DNA of 64,000 nt from Chitinophagaceae bacterium (lineage in GTDB: Bacteria > Bacteroidota > Bacteroidia > Chitinophagales > Chitinophagaceae), in NCBI GenBank assembly GCA_947455215.1, contig CANGNA010000007.1, positions 1 to 64,000 on the forward strand, read 5' to 3'. Shown piece after piece: positions 23,520 through 31,801 of the stretch (positions are counted from its first letter, which is position 1; every line of letters begins with the position of its first letter). Under the pieces are notes generated by a model. It did not search any database and had not been told where the DNA came from. It saw only the letters and a list, made by a program, of their open reading frames with translations. Made by a program: the position numbers and the translations under genes.

Positions 23520-24908
23520 ATGTTACAACCCTTCAACCTCGGGCACGCATTGTGCCAAGTTTTCCGTCCTGCAAAAAGGCTCAGCCTTCTGTTTTCGATC
23601 GCACTTATTGGTATTACAGATCATGCCGCTGCACAAACATGGACCAATGTGGGCAGCCCCGGCTTTACAGGCTGCGTTACCAGGTATCCGGCAATGGCTG
23701 TAAGCAATTCCAGCGTTCCGTACCTGGTATACAGCGACTCACTGAATGGCTACAAGGCCACAGTAATGAAATATACCGGTGGCACATGGACACCGGTAGG
23801 TGCCACAGGGTTTTCTGCGGCACAAGCCAACTATACTGGAATAGCAATAGCCAATGACGAGAGTGTCTATGTATGTTACTCTGACGAATCTGATTCCAAC
23901 AAAGTGACCGTGATGAAGTATAATGGCAGCAGCTGGACACCTGTAGGCGGTGTGGGTGTATCGCCCGGCTATAATGCTATCAACGTGGCTATGGCCTTAG
24001 ATGCATCAGGCATGCCATATGTGGTATACAGCGGCGGCAAGGCTTCTGTTATCAAATACAATGGCACCAGCTGGGATGTTGTAGGCACTACCGGGTTTTC
24101 AGCAGGTACAGCACAGTATTGCCGCATAGCTATAAATGCTACCGGCACACCCTATGTTATCTACGAAGATGCGGGCAATATGCTTAAAGCCACAGTAATG
24201 AAATATGATGGCACCAATTGGGTAAATGTAGGCACTCCGGGCTTCTCTACTACATCGCAAACACAATACACCAATATTGCTATTGCCCCCGACGGCACAC
24301 TCTATGCGAGCTATTCTGACGGTTATAGTGGTCCCGCAACAGTGATGAAGTTCAACGGCACAGACTGGCAGATGATAGGCACCGCTCTGGGCAACAGTAA
24401 TTGGGTATCGCTGGCTGTAGATACTACCGGAGTTCCTTACCTGGGCTTTGAAGACATCAATAACAGCCGCAAAGCTACTGTAATGAAATTCATCGGTGGT
24501 TCGTGGGCAGCAGTGGGCAGTACAGGCTTTTCGCCCTCATCTACCTACAACAACACAATGGCCATGGGCAGGAACGGTATACCTTATGTTTCCTTCAACG
24601 ACGCTACTGTAACCTCTAAATGCACGGTAATGAGATTCGGCACAACTACGGGTATTGCTAATATAACTGTAGCCGATATGCATATGCATATATTCCCCAA
24701 CCCCGGCAGTGGAAAATTCAATGTCAATGTTGCTTCATCGCAACAGCAGGCTACTACCATCACTATCGCCGATATGGCGGGACGTGTGGTGATGAACACA
24801 AACACTTATACTAACACAGACCTTCAGCTGGAACTGGCACCCGGCATATACCTGCTTTCCGCAACAAACCATGATGGCACAGTAACTGAAAAAGTGGTCA
24901 TCCGGTAG
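23520..24908 (+). CDS. T9SS type A secreted protein with W-x-x-V-G repeats
   Basis: The 462-residue surface or secreted protein has a signal peptide (ending HAAAQ, about residue 39), then about seven repeats of 48-50 residues, each with a (S/T/N)W-x-x-VG-x-x-GF signature and VMKYNG/IAIA strands, likely a beta-propeller. The C-terminal 75 residues (IFPNPGSGKFNVNV ... GIYLLSATNHDGTVTEKVVIR) are a type A T9SS sorting domain. Function is unknown; the propeller is presumably a binding scaffold. The ATG at 23520 is preferred to the TTG at 23505. Confidence 0.88.
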   Translation: MLQPFNLGHALCQVFRPAKRLSLLFSIALIGITDHAAAQTWTNVGSPGFTGCVTRYPAMAVSNSSVPYLVYSDSLNGYKATVMKYTGGTWTPVGATGFSAAQANYTGIAIANDESVYVCYSDESDSNKVTVMKYNGSSWTPVGGVGVSPGYNAINVAMALDASGMPYVVYSGGKASVIKYNGTSWDVVGTTGFSAGTAQYCRIAINATGTPYVIYEDAGNMLKATVMKYDGTNWVNVGTPGFSTTSQTQYTNIAIAPDGTLYASYSDGYSGPATVMKFNGTDWQMIGTALGNSNWVSLAVDTTGVPYLGFEDINNSRKATVMKFIGGSWAAVGSTGFSPSSTYNNTMAMGRNGIPYVSFNDATVTSKCTVMRFGTTTGIANITVADMHMHIFPNPGSGKFNVNVASSQQQATTITIADMAGRVVMNTNTYTNTDLQLELAPGIYLLSATNHDGTVTEKVVIR

Positions 24909-24960
24909 GCACACAAAGCAAAATAGCAATTTTGAATAATTTTAGCCCGGCATGTGGTAA

Positions 24961-24968
24961 TAGTTTTG
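24961..24968 (+). promoter_or_regulatory. -7 element of the seven-helix protein gene
   Basis: TAGTTTTG fits TAnnTTTG, 21 bases before the ATG at 24990; it lies inside the longer frame from 24954, favouring the shorter start. Confidence 0.5.
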
Positions 24969-24989
24969 CCTGTAAAATATCTTTATATC

Positions 24990-25682
24990 ATGATAGCTAC
25001 AGGTTTTATACTACTTACGGCGGTTATTGCAATTATCCTCGTCCTCGGTGTAAGGGCTACAGCCAGGCGTGCCTTCGCCGATCAGGCACAACAAAATAAG
25101 GTAGTGCTGCGGGCTGTAGCAGTACTGGCCATATGGCTGGTGTTTATTACTGTTATGTCAGTAACAGGGTTTTATAACAGCACGGCCATGCCGCCCAGGG
25201 TGCCGTTGTTCCTGGTATTTCCCGCATTTGCTTTTACCGGCTTCTTCTTTCTAAGCGGCCGCAACAGGCAGTTGATAACCGCCGTACCTGCACATTGGCC
25301 GGTATATTTCCAGAGCTTCCGTATAGCAGTAGAGCTGCTATTGCTGGGCCTGGCAGTAAAGGGTATGATACCCAAAGAGGCCAGTTTCGAGGGGTATAAC
25401 TTCGATGTGGTGATCGGCATTACGGCTCCATTGGTGGGCTGGCTGGCCTATACCAGGAAAGCCATAAGTAATATGGTACTCCGCCTGTGGAACATAGCAG
25501 GATTCTGCACACTGGCCATAGTGGTGTTCATTTTTATCAGTCATGCCTACTACCCGCAGGTATGGCACAAACAAGAAAGCATCATCAGCCAGGGGTTTGG
25601 TCTATTCCCCTACACCTACCTGGCGGGCTTCCTGATGCCGGCAGCTGTATTCATGCATGTATTATCTTTAAAGAAGATATAA
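24990..25682 (+). CDS. hypothetical integral membrane protein
   Basis: The 230-residue product has about seven membrane helices (residues 5-25, 43-62, 73-92, 106-130, 138-160, 167-190, 205-225 by eye) and no recognised motif. The family is not identified. It sits between the T9SS repeat protein and the glycosyltransferase, on the same strand as both, but with its own -7 element. The longer start (GTG at 24954) is rejected because it precedes the promoter. Confidence 0.6.
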   Translation: MIATGFILLTAVIAIILVLGVRATARRAFADQAQQNKVVLRAVAVLAIWLVFITVMSVTGFYNSTAMPPRVPLFLVFPAFAFTGFFFLSGRNRQLITAVPAHWPVYFQSFRIAVELLLLGLAVKGMIPKEASFEGYNFDVVIGITAPLVGWLAYTRKAISNMVLRLWNIAGFCTLAIVVFIFISHAYYPQVWHKQESIISQGFGLFPYTYLAGFLMPAAVFMHVLSLKKI

Positions 25683-25766
25683 ATAGGTATTCTCTCAGTA
25701 TTTTATAGAAGTACTAAAGTCAATAATATCACCAAAATTCTAAATATAATATATTGAACAATTTAT

Positions 25767-25774
25767 TATGTTTG
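25767..25774 (+). promoter_or_regulatory. -7 element of the GT6 gene
   Basis: TATGTTTG fits TAnnTTTG; only four bases separate it from the ATG at 25779, so the mRNA would be leaderless. Confidence 0.4.
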
Positions 25775-25778
25775 ATGT

Positions 25779-26627
25779 ATGAATAGAAAAACTTCCGAAA
25801 GCACTAAAGCAAATATTAAAAATAGACTGAAGAGAAAAACGAAGAAGCTACTTTTTCATACGGGGCTTTATAAAAAGGGGCACTTCTTTAACTACTATCG
25901 TGTTTTTGATAAAACCTTGAATGAGCCGCAGAAACATTCAGTTCATTTAGGTATATTAATCGTGGCAACCAACAAATATCGCGTATATGTAGAACCACTT
26001 ATCAGCTCTCTTGAAGAACATTTTTGCCAAAAAAATAAAAAAACCTACCACATCTTTACAGACCAGGATATCGTTCTACCGGGTGTACATCACAGAATTT
26101 TCAAGATCGAGCATCATCCCTTTCCATATCCAACTCTGTATCGCTTTCATTTTTTTGATAGATATATGGATCAGATAGAAGGTCAGCAGTTAATATATAT
26201 CGATGCTGACTCCTTAATAAGCAACACGATAGGCACTGAAATAATAGATAAAGCCGTGGTAGTACAGCATTATTGGTTTTACAGTAAACCAGGAACTTTC
26301 GACGGCAACAACAGATCTACAGCTTACGTAGCTCATGCAACAGGTAAAAATTACTATGGTGGCAGTTTTTTTTCCTTTAATAGAAACATGTTCGTCAATA
26401 TGACGCATACATGCAAAGCTATGGTAGATCAGGACATGGCAAACAACGTAATGCCGCTTTGGCACGACGAATCAGTGCTGAACCGCTATATGCTCGATCA
26501 TCCACCAAGCCGCGTGCTCAGTCCTTCCTACCACTTTCCGCAGAGCCAGATAAAAGAAGCGGGCAGTACACCCTTTCATAGCAAGATATTGGTGATAGAA
26601 AAAGACAGCGAGGCCATGCGATCATAA
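25779..26627 (+). CDS. GT6 family (ABO-like) glycosyltransferase
   Basis: Predicted retaining galactosyl/GalNAc transferase of 282 residues. Family GT6 landmarks are in order: FPYPTLYRFHFFDRY (residues 112-126), YIDADSLI (DxD metal site, about 139-146), NYYGGSFFSFNR (191-202), LWHDESVLNRYMLD (catalytic Glu region, about 228-241) and the LSPSYHFP segment near the end. In animals this family makes histo-blood-group and alpha-gal antigens; bacterial members act on lipopolysaccharide or capsule sugars. There is no signal peptide or membrane anchor. AT-rich compared with neighbours, a sign of horizontal transfer. Not in a polysaccharide cluster. Confidence 0.88.
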   Translation: MNRKTSESTKANIKNRLKRKTKKLLFHTGLYKKGHFFNYYRVFDKTLNEPQKHSVHLGILIVATNKYRVYVEPLISSLEEHFCQKNKKTYHIFTDQDIVLPGVHHRIFKIEHHPFPYPTLYRFHFFDRYMDQIEGQQLIYIDADSLISNTIGTEIIDKAVVVQHYWFYSKPGTFDGNNRSTAYVAHATGKNYYGGSFFSFNRNMFVNMTHTCKAMVDQDMANNVMPLWHDESVLNRYMLDHPPSRVLSPSYHFPQSQIKEAGSTPFHSKILVIEKDSEAMRS

Positions 26628-26688
26628 CCTCCTCTACAAGGATCAAATCCCAATAGAAGCTATATTAAAACGAGCGTCAAACAACAAA

Positions 26689-26725
26689 AGCGTAACACCC
26701 ATACTGTTATGTTACGTGTTACGCT
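26689..26725. terminator. bidirectional hairpin of family D type
   Basis: AGCGTAACA (26689-26697) and TGTTACGCT (26717-26725) pair between two convergent genes (GT6 and the DHFR-like reductase). The sequence shares the GCGTAACAC word of family D. Confidence 0.6.
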
Positions 26726-26731
26726 CAACAA

Positions 26732-27301
26732 CTATCGCTTCACCAGGTGCTGCAAACACACCACGCCCGAACTGAACGTATGTGTCTTGATCAACTGCAA
26801 GGACACTCTTTCTTTTATGTGTTTAAATACCGGCTTACCATCGCCCAGCAATACCGGGTTCACAAATATCCACGTCTCGTCTATCAGGCTCTCTGCAAGC
26901 AGGGCGTGTGTGGCACTTGGGCTGCCAAACACCAGTATATCGCCGGTCGTATTGGCTTTTATTTCCTTTATAGCTACAGGATAATCTTTATTGATAACCG
27001 TAGTATTGGTAAAATCCGACTCGTTCAGCGTGTTCGACAGCACTACCTTACGGGCATTCTTATACCAGGCAGAGTGTACTTTATCGTGCTTGGTGGCACC
27101 TGGCTGGTCTGCTGCCGTAGGCCAGTAGCCTTCCATCATCTCGAAGGTTTTGCGGCCATACAACGCAGTATTTGTCTGCGCAATGCGTTCTTCCACGTAG
27201 TCAAACAATTCCTGGTCTACGTGTATCCAGTTCATCTCTCCCTGCGTGCCTGCTGCAAACCCATCGAGCGATGAGTGCATGAATAATACTATGTTGCCCA
27301 T
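26732..27301 (-). CDS. dihydrofolate-reductase/RibD-C family protein
   Basis: The 189-residue product carries the DHFR-like fold found in RibD C-terminal and YyaP/YwjB-type proteins: IVLFMHSSLDGFAAG at the N-terminus, LYGRKTFEMMEGYWP, ARKVVLSNTL, ILVFGSPSATHAL (nucleotide loop) and WIFVNPVLLGDGKPVF. It probably uses NADPH; the substrate is unknown. Start: internal Met nine codons in, matching the family beginning. Confidence 0.88.
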   Translation of the reverse strand: MGNIVLFMHSSLDGFAAGTQGEMNWIHVDQELFDYVEERIAQTNTALYGRKTFEMMEGYWPTAADQPGATKHDKVHSAWYKNARKVVLSNTLNESDFTNTTVINKDYPVAIKEIKANTTGDILVFGSPSATHALLAESLIDETWIFVNPVLLGDGKPVFKHIKERVSLQLIKTHTFSSGVVCLQHLVKR

Positions 27302-27428
27302 ATCCTTGTTTGTTATGTGATAGCGCAAATCTCAGAGAAATAGTTGATAACCCCAACGGCCAAACCCGACAAATGATCATGGGTTTGCGACAAAGGGGCA
27401 GGTCTACTTTAAGACTATAAAATTGTCA

Positions 27429-28655
27429 TTATTTACTACTACGCATCAGTGTACGTTCCAGCCAGCCTTTTAAAAACGGGTGTACTTTCTTTTCCAGCCA
27501 CCAGCCTGCTAACAATGTCAGGGCAAGGTAAATGATAACCTCTATTCCATAACCCACCTTACTACCGACAGCGAATGGTAGTCGACCGAACAAGACCAGG
27601 ATGGGAAAATGACAGATATAAATGCCGTAGGATACACTACCCAGCCAAAGACCGGCCTTAACAAAGAGCGTCTCGTTGAGCGGTACAAAATACAATATGC
27701 CGGCTACTACCAGTAAAGCCGCACTTACTTTTAATGGTGCAGGCAGATGCCCGTGTCTTGCCGCAATGGCAAGTATCGCCAGCGGTATTAGTTGCAACAA
27801 CAGAAATACAACCTTCTTATACTTCATAGTTATGCCCGATAAGCAAATAATGATGATGAAACAGAAGGGCAATAATATAGCATCGTTCAGTTGGATGATC
27901 TCCTGGGCCAGGAATTTCCCTTTCATCATAGACGGTACTTTGACCAAAGAAAGTATCCTTGTTACCCAGCCATTATAGAGCAGTATGTTCTCAATCGCCA
28001 AAAAATAGAACATGGTGGGCAACAATCGCACTTTTTCGGCAAACTCGCTGCAATTACGGGCTATCCACAGGCCAGATACCCAGAAGCAAAAGCCAAGCGC
28101 ATAACCGGGCAACAGCGGGTTTACAGGCAGGTAGTACCCCGCAAGAGCTATGACCATTGACAAGATGAACACGCCCCCACTTCTGATGGCAAATAACGAT
28201 ACCGGAACAAAAAGGATATAGTAAAGTACCTCGAAGTTAAGAGACCAGGCTGGCACGTTTTCCTGAAACCGGGGATAGAGAATGTTTTGGGTCAGGGTAA
28301 AATTAGAGATCACCTCACCCCAGGAAAACCTTGGCAATGCCAGCAGAAATGCAGCCGCAGTACAGATAAAATAAATAGGATATATCCTTAAAAACCGCTT
28401 GCGGAAGTATTTACTGATGTCGCCACCAGCCATTGGTTCTTTATGATTGATACCGATAACATAGCCCGACAAAACAAAAAAGATCAATACAGCAAGGTGT
28501 GCCGGTGGTCGCATCAGCTTTAGTACCCCGAGGGTAATATTTGGATTAAAAACACGACCGTGACTTACAATATGCGACAATACTACTACAAGTGCAGCGC
28601 AACCTCGTAATACCTCGAGGTTGTAATTAAATATCTTCTTTGGTCTCAAATCCAT
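27429..28655 (-). CDS. acyltransferase 3 family membrane protein
   Basis: O-acyltransferase of the OafA/YrhL type, moving acyl groups onto surface or exported glycans. The 408-residue product (from the ATG at 28655) has about ten membrane segments, the RGCAALVVVLSHIVSHG opening with the active-site His, and the FVLSGYVIGINHK segment. The longer frame from 28688 cannot be excluded. It is upstream of the DHFR-like gene on the same strand with a 127-base gap. Confidence 0.9.
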   Translation of the reverse strand: MDLRPKKIFNYNLEVLRGCAALVVVLSHIVSHGRVFNPNITLGVLKLMRPPAHLAVLIFFVLSGYVIGINHKEPMAGGDISKYFRKRFLRIYPIYFICTAAAFLLALPRFSWGEVISNFTLTQNILYPRFQENVPAWSLNFEVLYYILFVPVSLFAIRSGGVFILSMVIALAGYYLPVNPLLPGYALGFCFWVSGLWIARNCSEFAEKVRLLPTMFYFLAIENILLYNGWVTRILSLVKVPSMMKGKFLAQEIIQLNDAILLPFCFIIIICLSGITMKYKKVVFLLLQLIPLAILAIAARHGHLPAPLKVSAALLVVAGILYFVPLNETLFVKAGLWLGSVSYGIYICHFPILVLFGRLPFAVGSKVGYGIEVIIYLALTLLAGWWLEKKVHPFLKGWLERTLMRSSK

Positions 28656-28807
28656 TTCCTGGCGCTGATATATGTTGTAAAAGAACACAATTATTTATAT
28701 AATATACCACTTAAAGCATATTACTTGAACTATATAGCAAATTAATTAAAAAAAATCCCTCGGTGCCGAGTCATGATATAGCTCATACAAGTTTTCACTT
28801 TATACCC

Positions 28808-28815
28808 TACTTTTG
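28808..28815 (+). promoter_or_regulatory. -7 element of the M20 peptidase gene
   Basis: TACTTTTG fits TAnnTTTG, 20 bases before the ATG at 28836. Confidence 0.6.
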
Positions 28816-28835
28816 AACCCTAAAATAAAACGAAC

Positions 28836-30200
28836 ATGCAAGCCTGGAAAGAATATCAAGATCAGAATAAAGACCGTTTTTTAGATGAATTGCTCGACCT
28901 GTTGCGCATACCTTCTGTAAGTGCCGACAGTAAGTATAAAGGCGATGTGGCCCGTTGTGCCGAAGCCGTAAAGGAACATATGCTGAAAGCAGGCTGCGAT
29001 AAGGCAGAGGTATGCCCTACCGCCGGTCACCCTATAGTGTTTGGCGAAAAGATAGTAGACCCTGCGTTGCCTACAGTGCTGGTTTATGGCCACTACGATG
29101 TGCAGCCCGCCGATCCGCTGAACCTGTGGCATAGTGGTCCGTTCGAGCCGGTTATTAAAGATGGTAAGATATTTGCCCGCGGCGCATGCGACGATAAGGG
29201 CCAGATGTTCATGCACATCAAGGCGCTGGAAGTAATGTCTAAGACCAACACCCTGTCTTGCAATGTGAAGATAATGATAGAGGGCGAAGAGGAAGTGGGC
29301 AGCAGCAACCTGGGCAAGTTCCTGGAAGACAATAAAGAAAAACTGAAGGCCGACATCGTACTGGTATCTGATACCTCAATGATCAGCATGGAACACCCGT
29401 CTATAGAAAGCGGCCTACGTGGCCTTGCCTATATGGAAGTGGAAGTAACAGGCCCAAACCGCGACCTGCACAGTGGTGTATATGGTGGTGCTGTAGCCAA
29501 CCCTATCAACATCCTCTGCAAAATGATCGCTTCCCTGCACGACGAGAACAACCACATTACAGTAGCTGGCTTCTACGATAAGGTACAGGAACTTACAGCG
29601 GCAGAGCGCAAAGCCCTGAACGATGCACCTTTCGACCTGAAAGAGTATGCTGACGAACTGGGCGTGAAAGAGGTATGGGGCGAAAAAGGCTACACCACGC
29701 TCGAGCGCACCGGCATCCGCCCAACGCTGGATGTGAACGGTATATGGGGCGGTTACACCGGCGAAGGTGCCAAGACCGTACTGCCATCAAAGGCGTATGC
29801 TAAAATATCTATGCGCCTGGTGCCTAACCAGGTGTCGGGTGAAATATCTGACCTGTTCACTAAACATTTCGAATCTATCGCTCCGGCTGGCGTACAGGTG
29901 AAGGTTACAGCTCACCATGGCGGCGAACCTGTGGTTACCCCTACAGACAGTCACGCCTACAAAGCAGCTGCAAAGGCACTGAAGACCACCTTCGGCAAAG
30001 ACCCGATACCAACACGTGGTGGCGGCAGCATCCCGATCATAGCCCTGTTCGAGCGTACCCTTGGCCTCAAAACAGTGCTCCTCGGTTTCGGTCTGGACAA
30101 TGACAACATCCACTCACCAAACGAGAAATACGATGTGGTCAACTACTTCAAGGGCATTGAAACAATACCATATTTCCACAAGTATTTTTCGGAGCAATAA
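28836..30200 (+). CDS. M20 family dipeptidase
   Basis: Zinc-dependent dipeptidase of 454 residues, of the CNDP/PepV-like branch. Metal ligands are visible in LVYGHYDVQPADP (His), GACDDKGQMFMHIKA (Asp), IEGEEEVGSSNL (Glu pair), VSDTSM (Asp) and IHSPNEKYD near the C-terminus (His). It is cytoplasmic (no signal peptide) and acts in peptide turnover. Monocistronic with a following hairpin terminator. Confidence 0.93.
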   Translation: MQAWKEYQDQNKDRFLDELLDLLRIPSVSADSKYKGDVARCAEAVKEHMLKAGCDKAEVCPTAGHPIVFGEKIVDPALPTVLVYGHYDVQPADPLNLWHSGPFEPVIKDGKIFARGACDDKGQMFMHIKALEVMSKTNTLSCNVKIMIEGEEEVGSSNLGKFLEDNKEKLKADIVLVSDTSMISMEHPSIESGLRGLAYMEVEVTGPNRDLHSGVYGGAVANPINILCKMIASLHDENNHITVAGFYDKVQELTAAERKALNDAPFDLKEYADELGVKEVWGEKGYTTLERTGIRPTLDVNGIWGGYTGEGAKTVLPSKAYAKISMRLVPNQVSGEISDLFTKHFESIAPAGVQVKVTAHHGGEPVVTPTDSHAYKAAAKALKTTFGKDPIPTRGGGSIPIIALFERTLGLKTVLLGFGLDNDNIHSPNEKYDVVNYFKGIETIPYFHKYFSEQ

Positions 30201-30224
30201 GCTAAGACAATTATGATTTTTTAG

Positions 30225-30254
30225 AGGGACCATGGCTATGCTGTGGTCCTTCTT
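30225..30254 (+). terminator. terminator of the M20 peptidase gene
   Basis: GGACCA / TGGTCC arms around an 11-base loop, then TTCTT, 26 bases after the stop. Confidence 0.65.
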
Positions 30255-30304
30255 GCTAAAGCTTCAACGCAAAGCGTTATTATCCACCCTTGATCGTAGC
30301 ATCT

Positions 30305-31051
30305 ATGGAACATGCCTTTAGTGAATTCATCAGTTTTTTGATCACCAACTCTTTCCCATATCCAATTTTGATGGGAAATTATACCGGCGACGAGTCAGCC
30401 CGTTATGCAAAGATCTTGTTCTGGTTAAGACCGGTTTTCTGGCTCGGATGCTTTTTTTACATATTCGGCATTGCTGCTGTGCTTATCGTTTATATCAACG
30501 ACATTGATATTTACGTGCTTGAACAGTTTACCCATTACAGCGTGTTCAGGGAAATGACCTTTTTTTCATTTATTTATTGTGCCCTGTTTGGGGCGGGTTT
30601 AGGCTTCCCCTTACTATCTATATATCTCGTCCGTTTAATGTACCCGTTACACCATATCCAGATCATAGACCACCTTAGCTATCGGGACCAAATAGACATT
30701 CCGAAACTTGGCCGGTGGATGTCGAGGTACTTCTGCCTGGCAGCAACGCTACTCATGTTATATGATCTTTCTGACACAGTACTGGTATCTAACCAATTTG
30801 TATATACTAAGGAAGTATTTACACTGCCGTCTGTTATCCGTTTTAGTGAGATAACAGCACTAAGCTGTGATTCCAGCATAGCCTATCAAACGCCCGGCGA
30901 TACTACCTGGCATAGGCACTACCGGATACATCATGGGGAAAGCGAAACCATAACATTGCCACAAATAGGTAGCCTGGATAGTTGCGCACAAATAATTGCT
31001 GCGCACGCCCATTTTCCTGTCAAGTTTACTGGCAGAACAACAAACAACTAA
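30305..31051 (+). CDS. hypothetical membrane protein
   Basis: I do not recognise the family. The 248-residue product has hydrophobic segments at about residues 45-70, 85-115 and 140-155 and a soluble C-terminal part (170-248). Start: ATG at 30305; an upstream TTG at 30290 is possible. Its 3' end overlaps, on the opposite strand, the extended reading frame of the TspO gene; if the TspO frameshift is corrected the two genes meet tail to tail at 31048-31051. Confidence 0.6.
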   Translation: MEHAFSEFISFLITNSFPYPILMGNYTGDESARYAKILFWLRPVFWLGCFFYIFGIAAVLIVYINDIDIYVLEQFTHYSVFREMTFFSFIYCALFGAGLGFPLLSIYLVRLMYPLHHIQIIDHLSYRDQIDIPKLGRWMSRYFCLAATLLMLYDLSDTVLVSNQFVYTKEVFTLPSVIRFSEITALSCDSSIAYQTPGDTTWHRHYRIHHGESETITLPQIGSLDSCAQIIAAHAHFPVKFTGRTTNN

Positions 31052-31588
31052 TTCAGCAACGCCTTCACCCCCAAACGCCTGATCTTTATTCTTTAGTGCC
31101 TGGTAAATGGCTATGGTGCTGGCAAAGCCTGTCCACCCGGCAAGCGGTACGTAGGTACCTGCTGTCTGTTTATCCTTGCGTGCCAGCCAAAGGCTGCTAC
31201 CCGCCAGCACGGCATCGGCTACTGTCCACAGGGCTGCTAATACGGTACTCTTCTTTCTGAAGTACACATAGTTGAAGGAGAAGAAGATCACCCATATAAA
31301 TGCCTGCAGGATGAGCAGCTTCTTCTTTTCGGGTACGTCTTCACTCTTCAGCATACGTTTCAGGCCCATGAGCAGGAAGAAATTGTTGATCGTCCATGCC
31401 GGACCAAACAACCACGCCGGTGGCGCCCAGGGTGCCTGTTTCAACTCTTTGGTGTATACCTTCTGCTCTACATCCATTTTACCACCCGATAACCTGCCCA
31501 ATAGCGATATGCCGGTGGCTAACAGCGCTACCTGCCACCATTTCAGGTTTTCTACCATGGCTTTCAAACCTCTTGTTTTATCGTTCAT
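30860..31588 (-). CDS. TspO/MBR family protein with probable frameshift at its 3' end
   Basis: TspO-like membrane protein, a translocator-protein relative that binds porphyrins or other small ligands. Family landmarks: WAPPAWLFGPAWTINN (residues 54-69), FSFNYVYF, LWTVADAVLAG, and the last helix YVPLAGWTGFASTIAIYQALKNK (146-168), five helices in all. After AFG (residue 173) the frame continues 69 residues antisense to the neighbouring gene, unlike the family. In the run of five Gs (plus-strand 31068-31072), deleting one base gives a tail FGVKALLN and a stop at 31048, a normal-length protein of about 180 residues. So the extension is probably a frameshift. Confidence 0.85.
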   Translation of the reverse strand: MNDKTRGLKAMVENLKWWQVALLATGISLLGRLSGGKMDVEQKVYTKELKQAPWAPPAWLFGPAWTINNFFLLMGLKRMLKSEDVPEKKKLLILQAFIWVIFFSFNYVYFRKKSTVLAALWTVADAVLAGSSLWLARKDKQTAGTYVPLAGWTGFASTIAIYQALKNKDQAFGGEGVAELVVCCSASKLDRKMGVRSNYLCATIQATYLWQCYGFAFPMMYPVVPMPGSIAGRLIGYAGITA

Positions 31589-31698
31589 AGCTATAATATT
31601 TTCGCATTAGCGTGTATAAAATCGATGCCATGTTCATAACATCGTCATTATTGCCCGGCAGTGCACGGCTGGTCGGGTCATATGCCCACGAAATGCAC

Positions 31699-31706
31699 TA
31701 TCTTTG
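31699..31706 (+). promoter_or_regulatory. -7 element of the giant T9SS protein gene
   Basis: TATCTTTG fits TAnnTTTG, 95 bases before the ATG at 31802, giving a long 5' leader. Other positions in the 213-base gap are possible. Confidence 0.4.
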
Positions 31707-31801
31707 AATGTGTAAATTGCCCCATATTGTTGCCTGTTAAAAAGGTGGCCTTAGAAGGTATTGTGTATAGACAAGTGTAGCAAAGACAAAATATTACCCG
31801 G

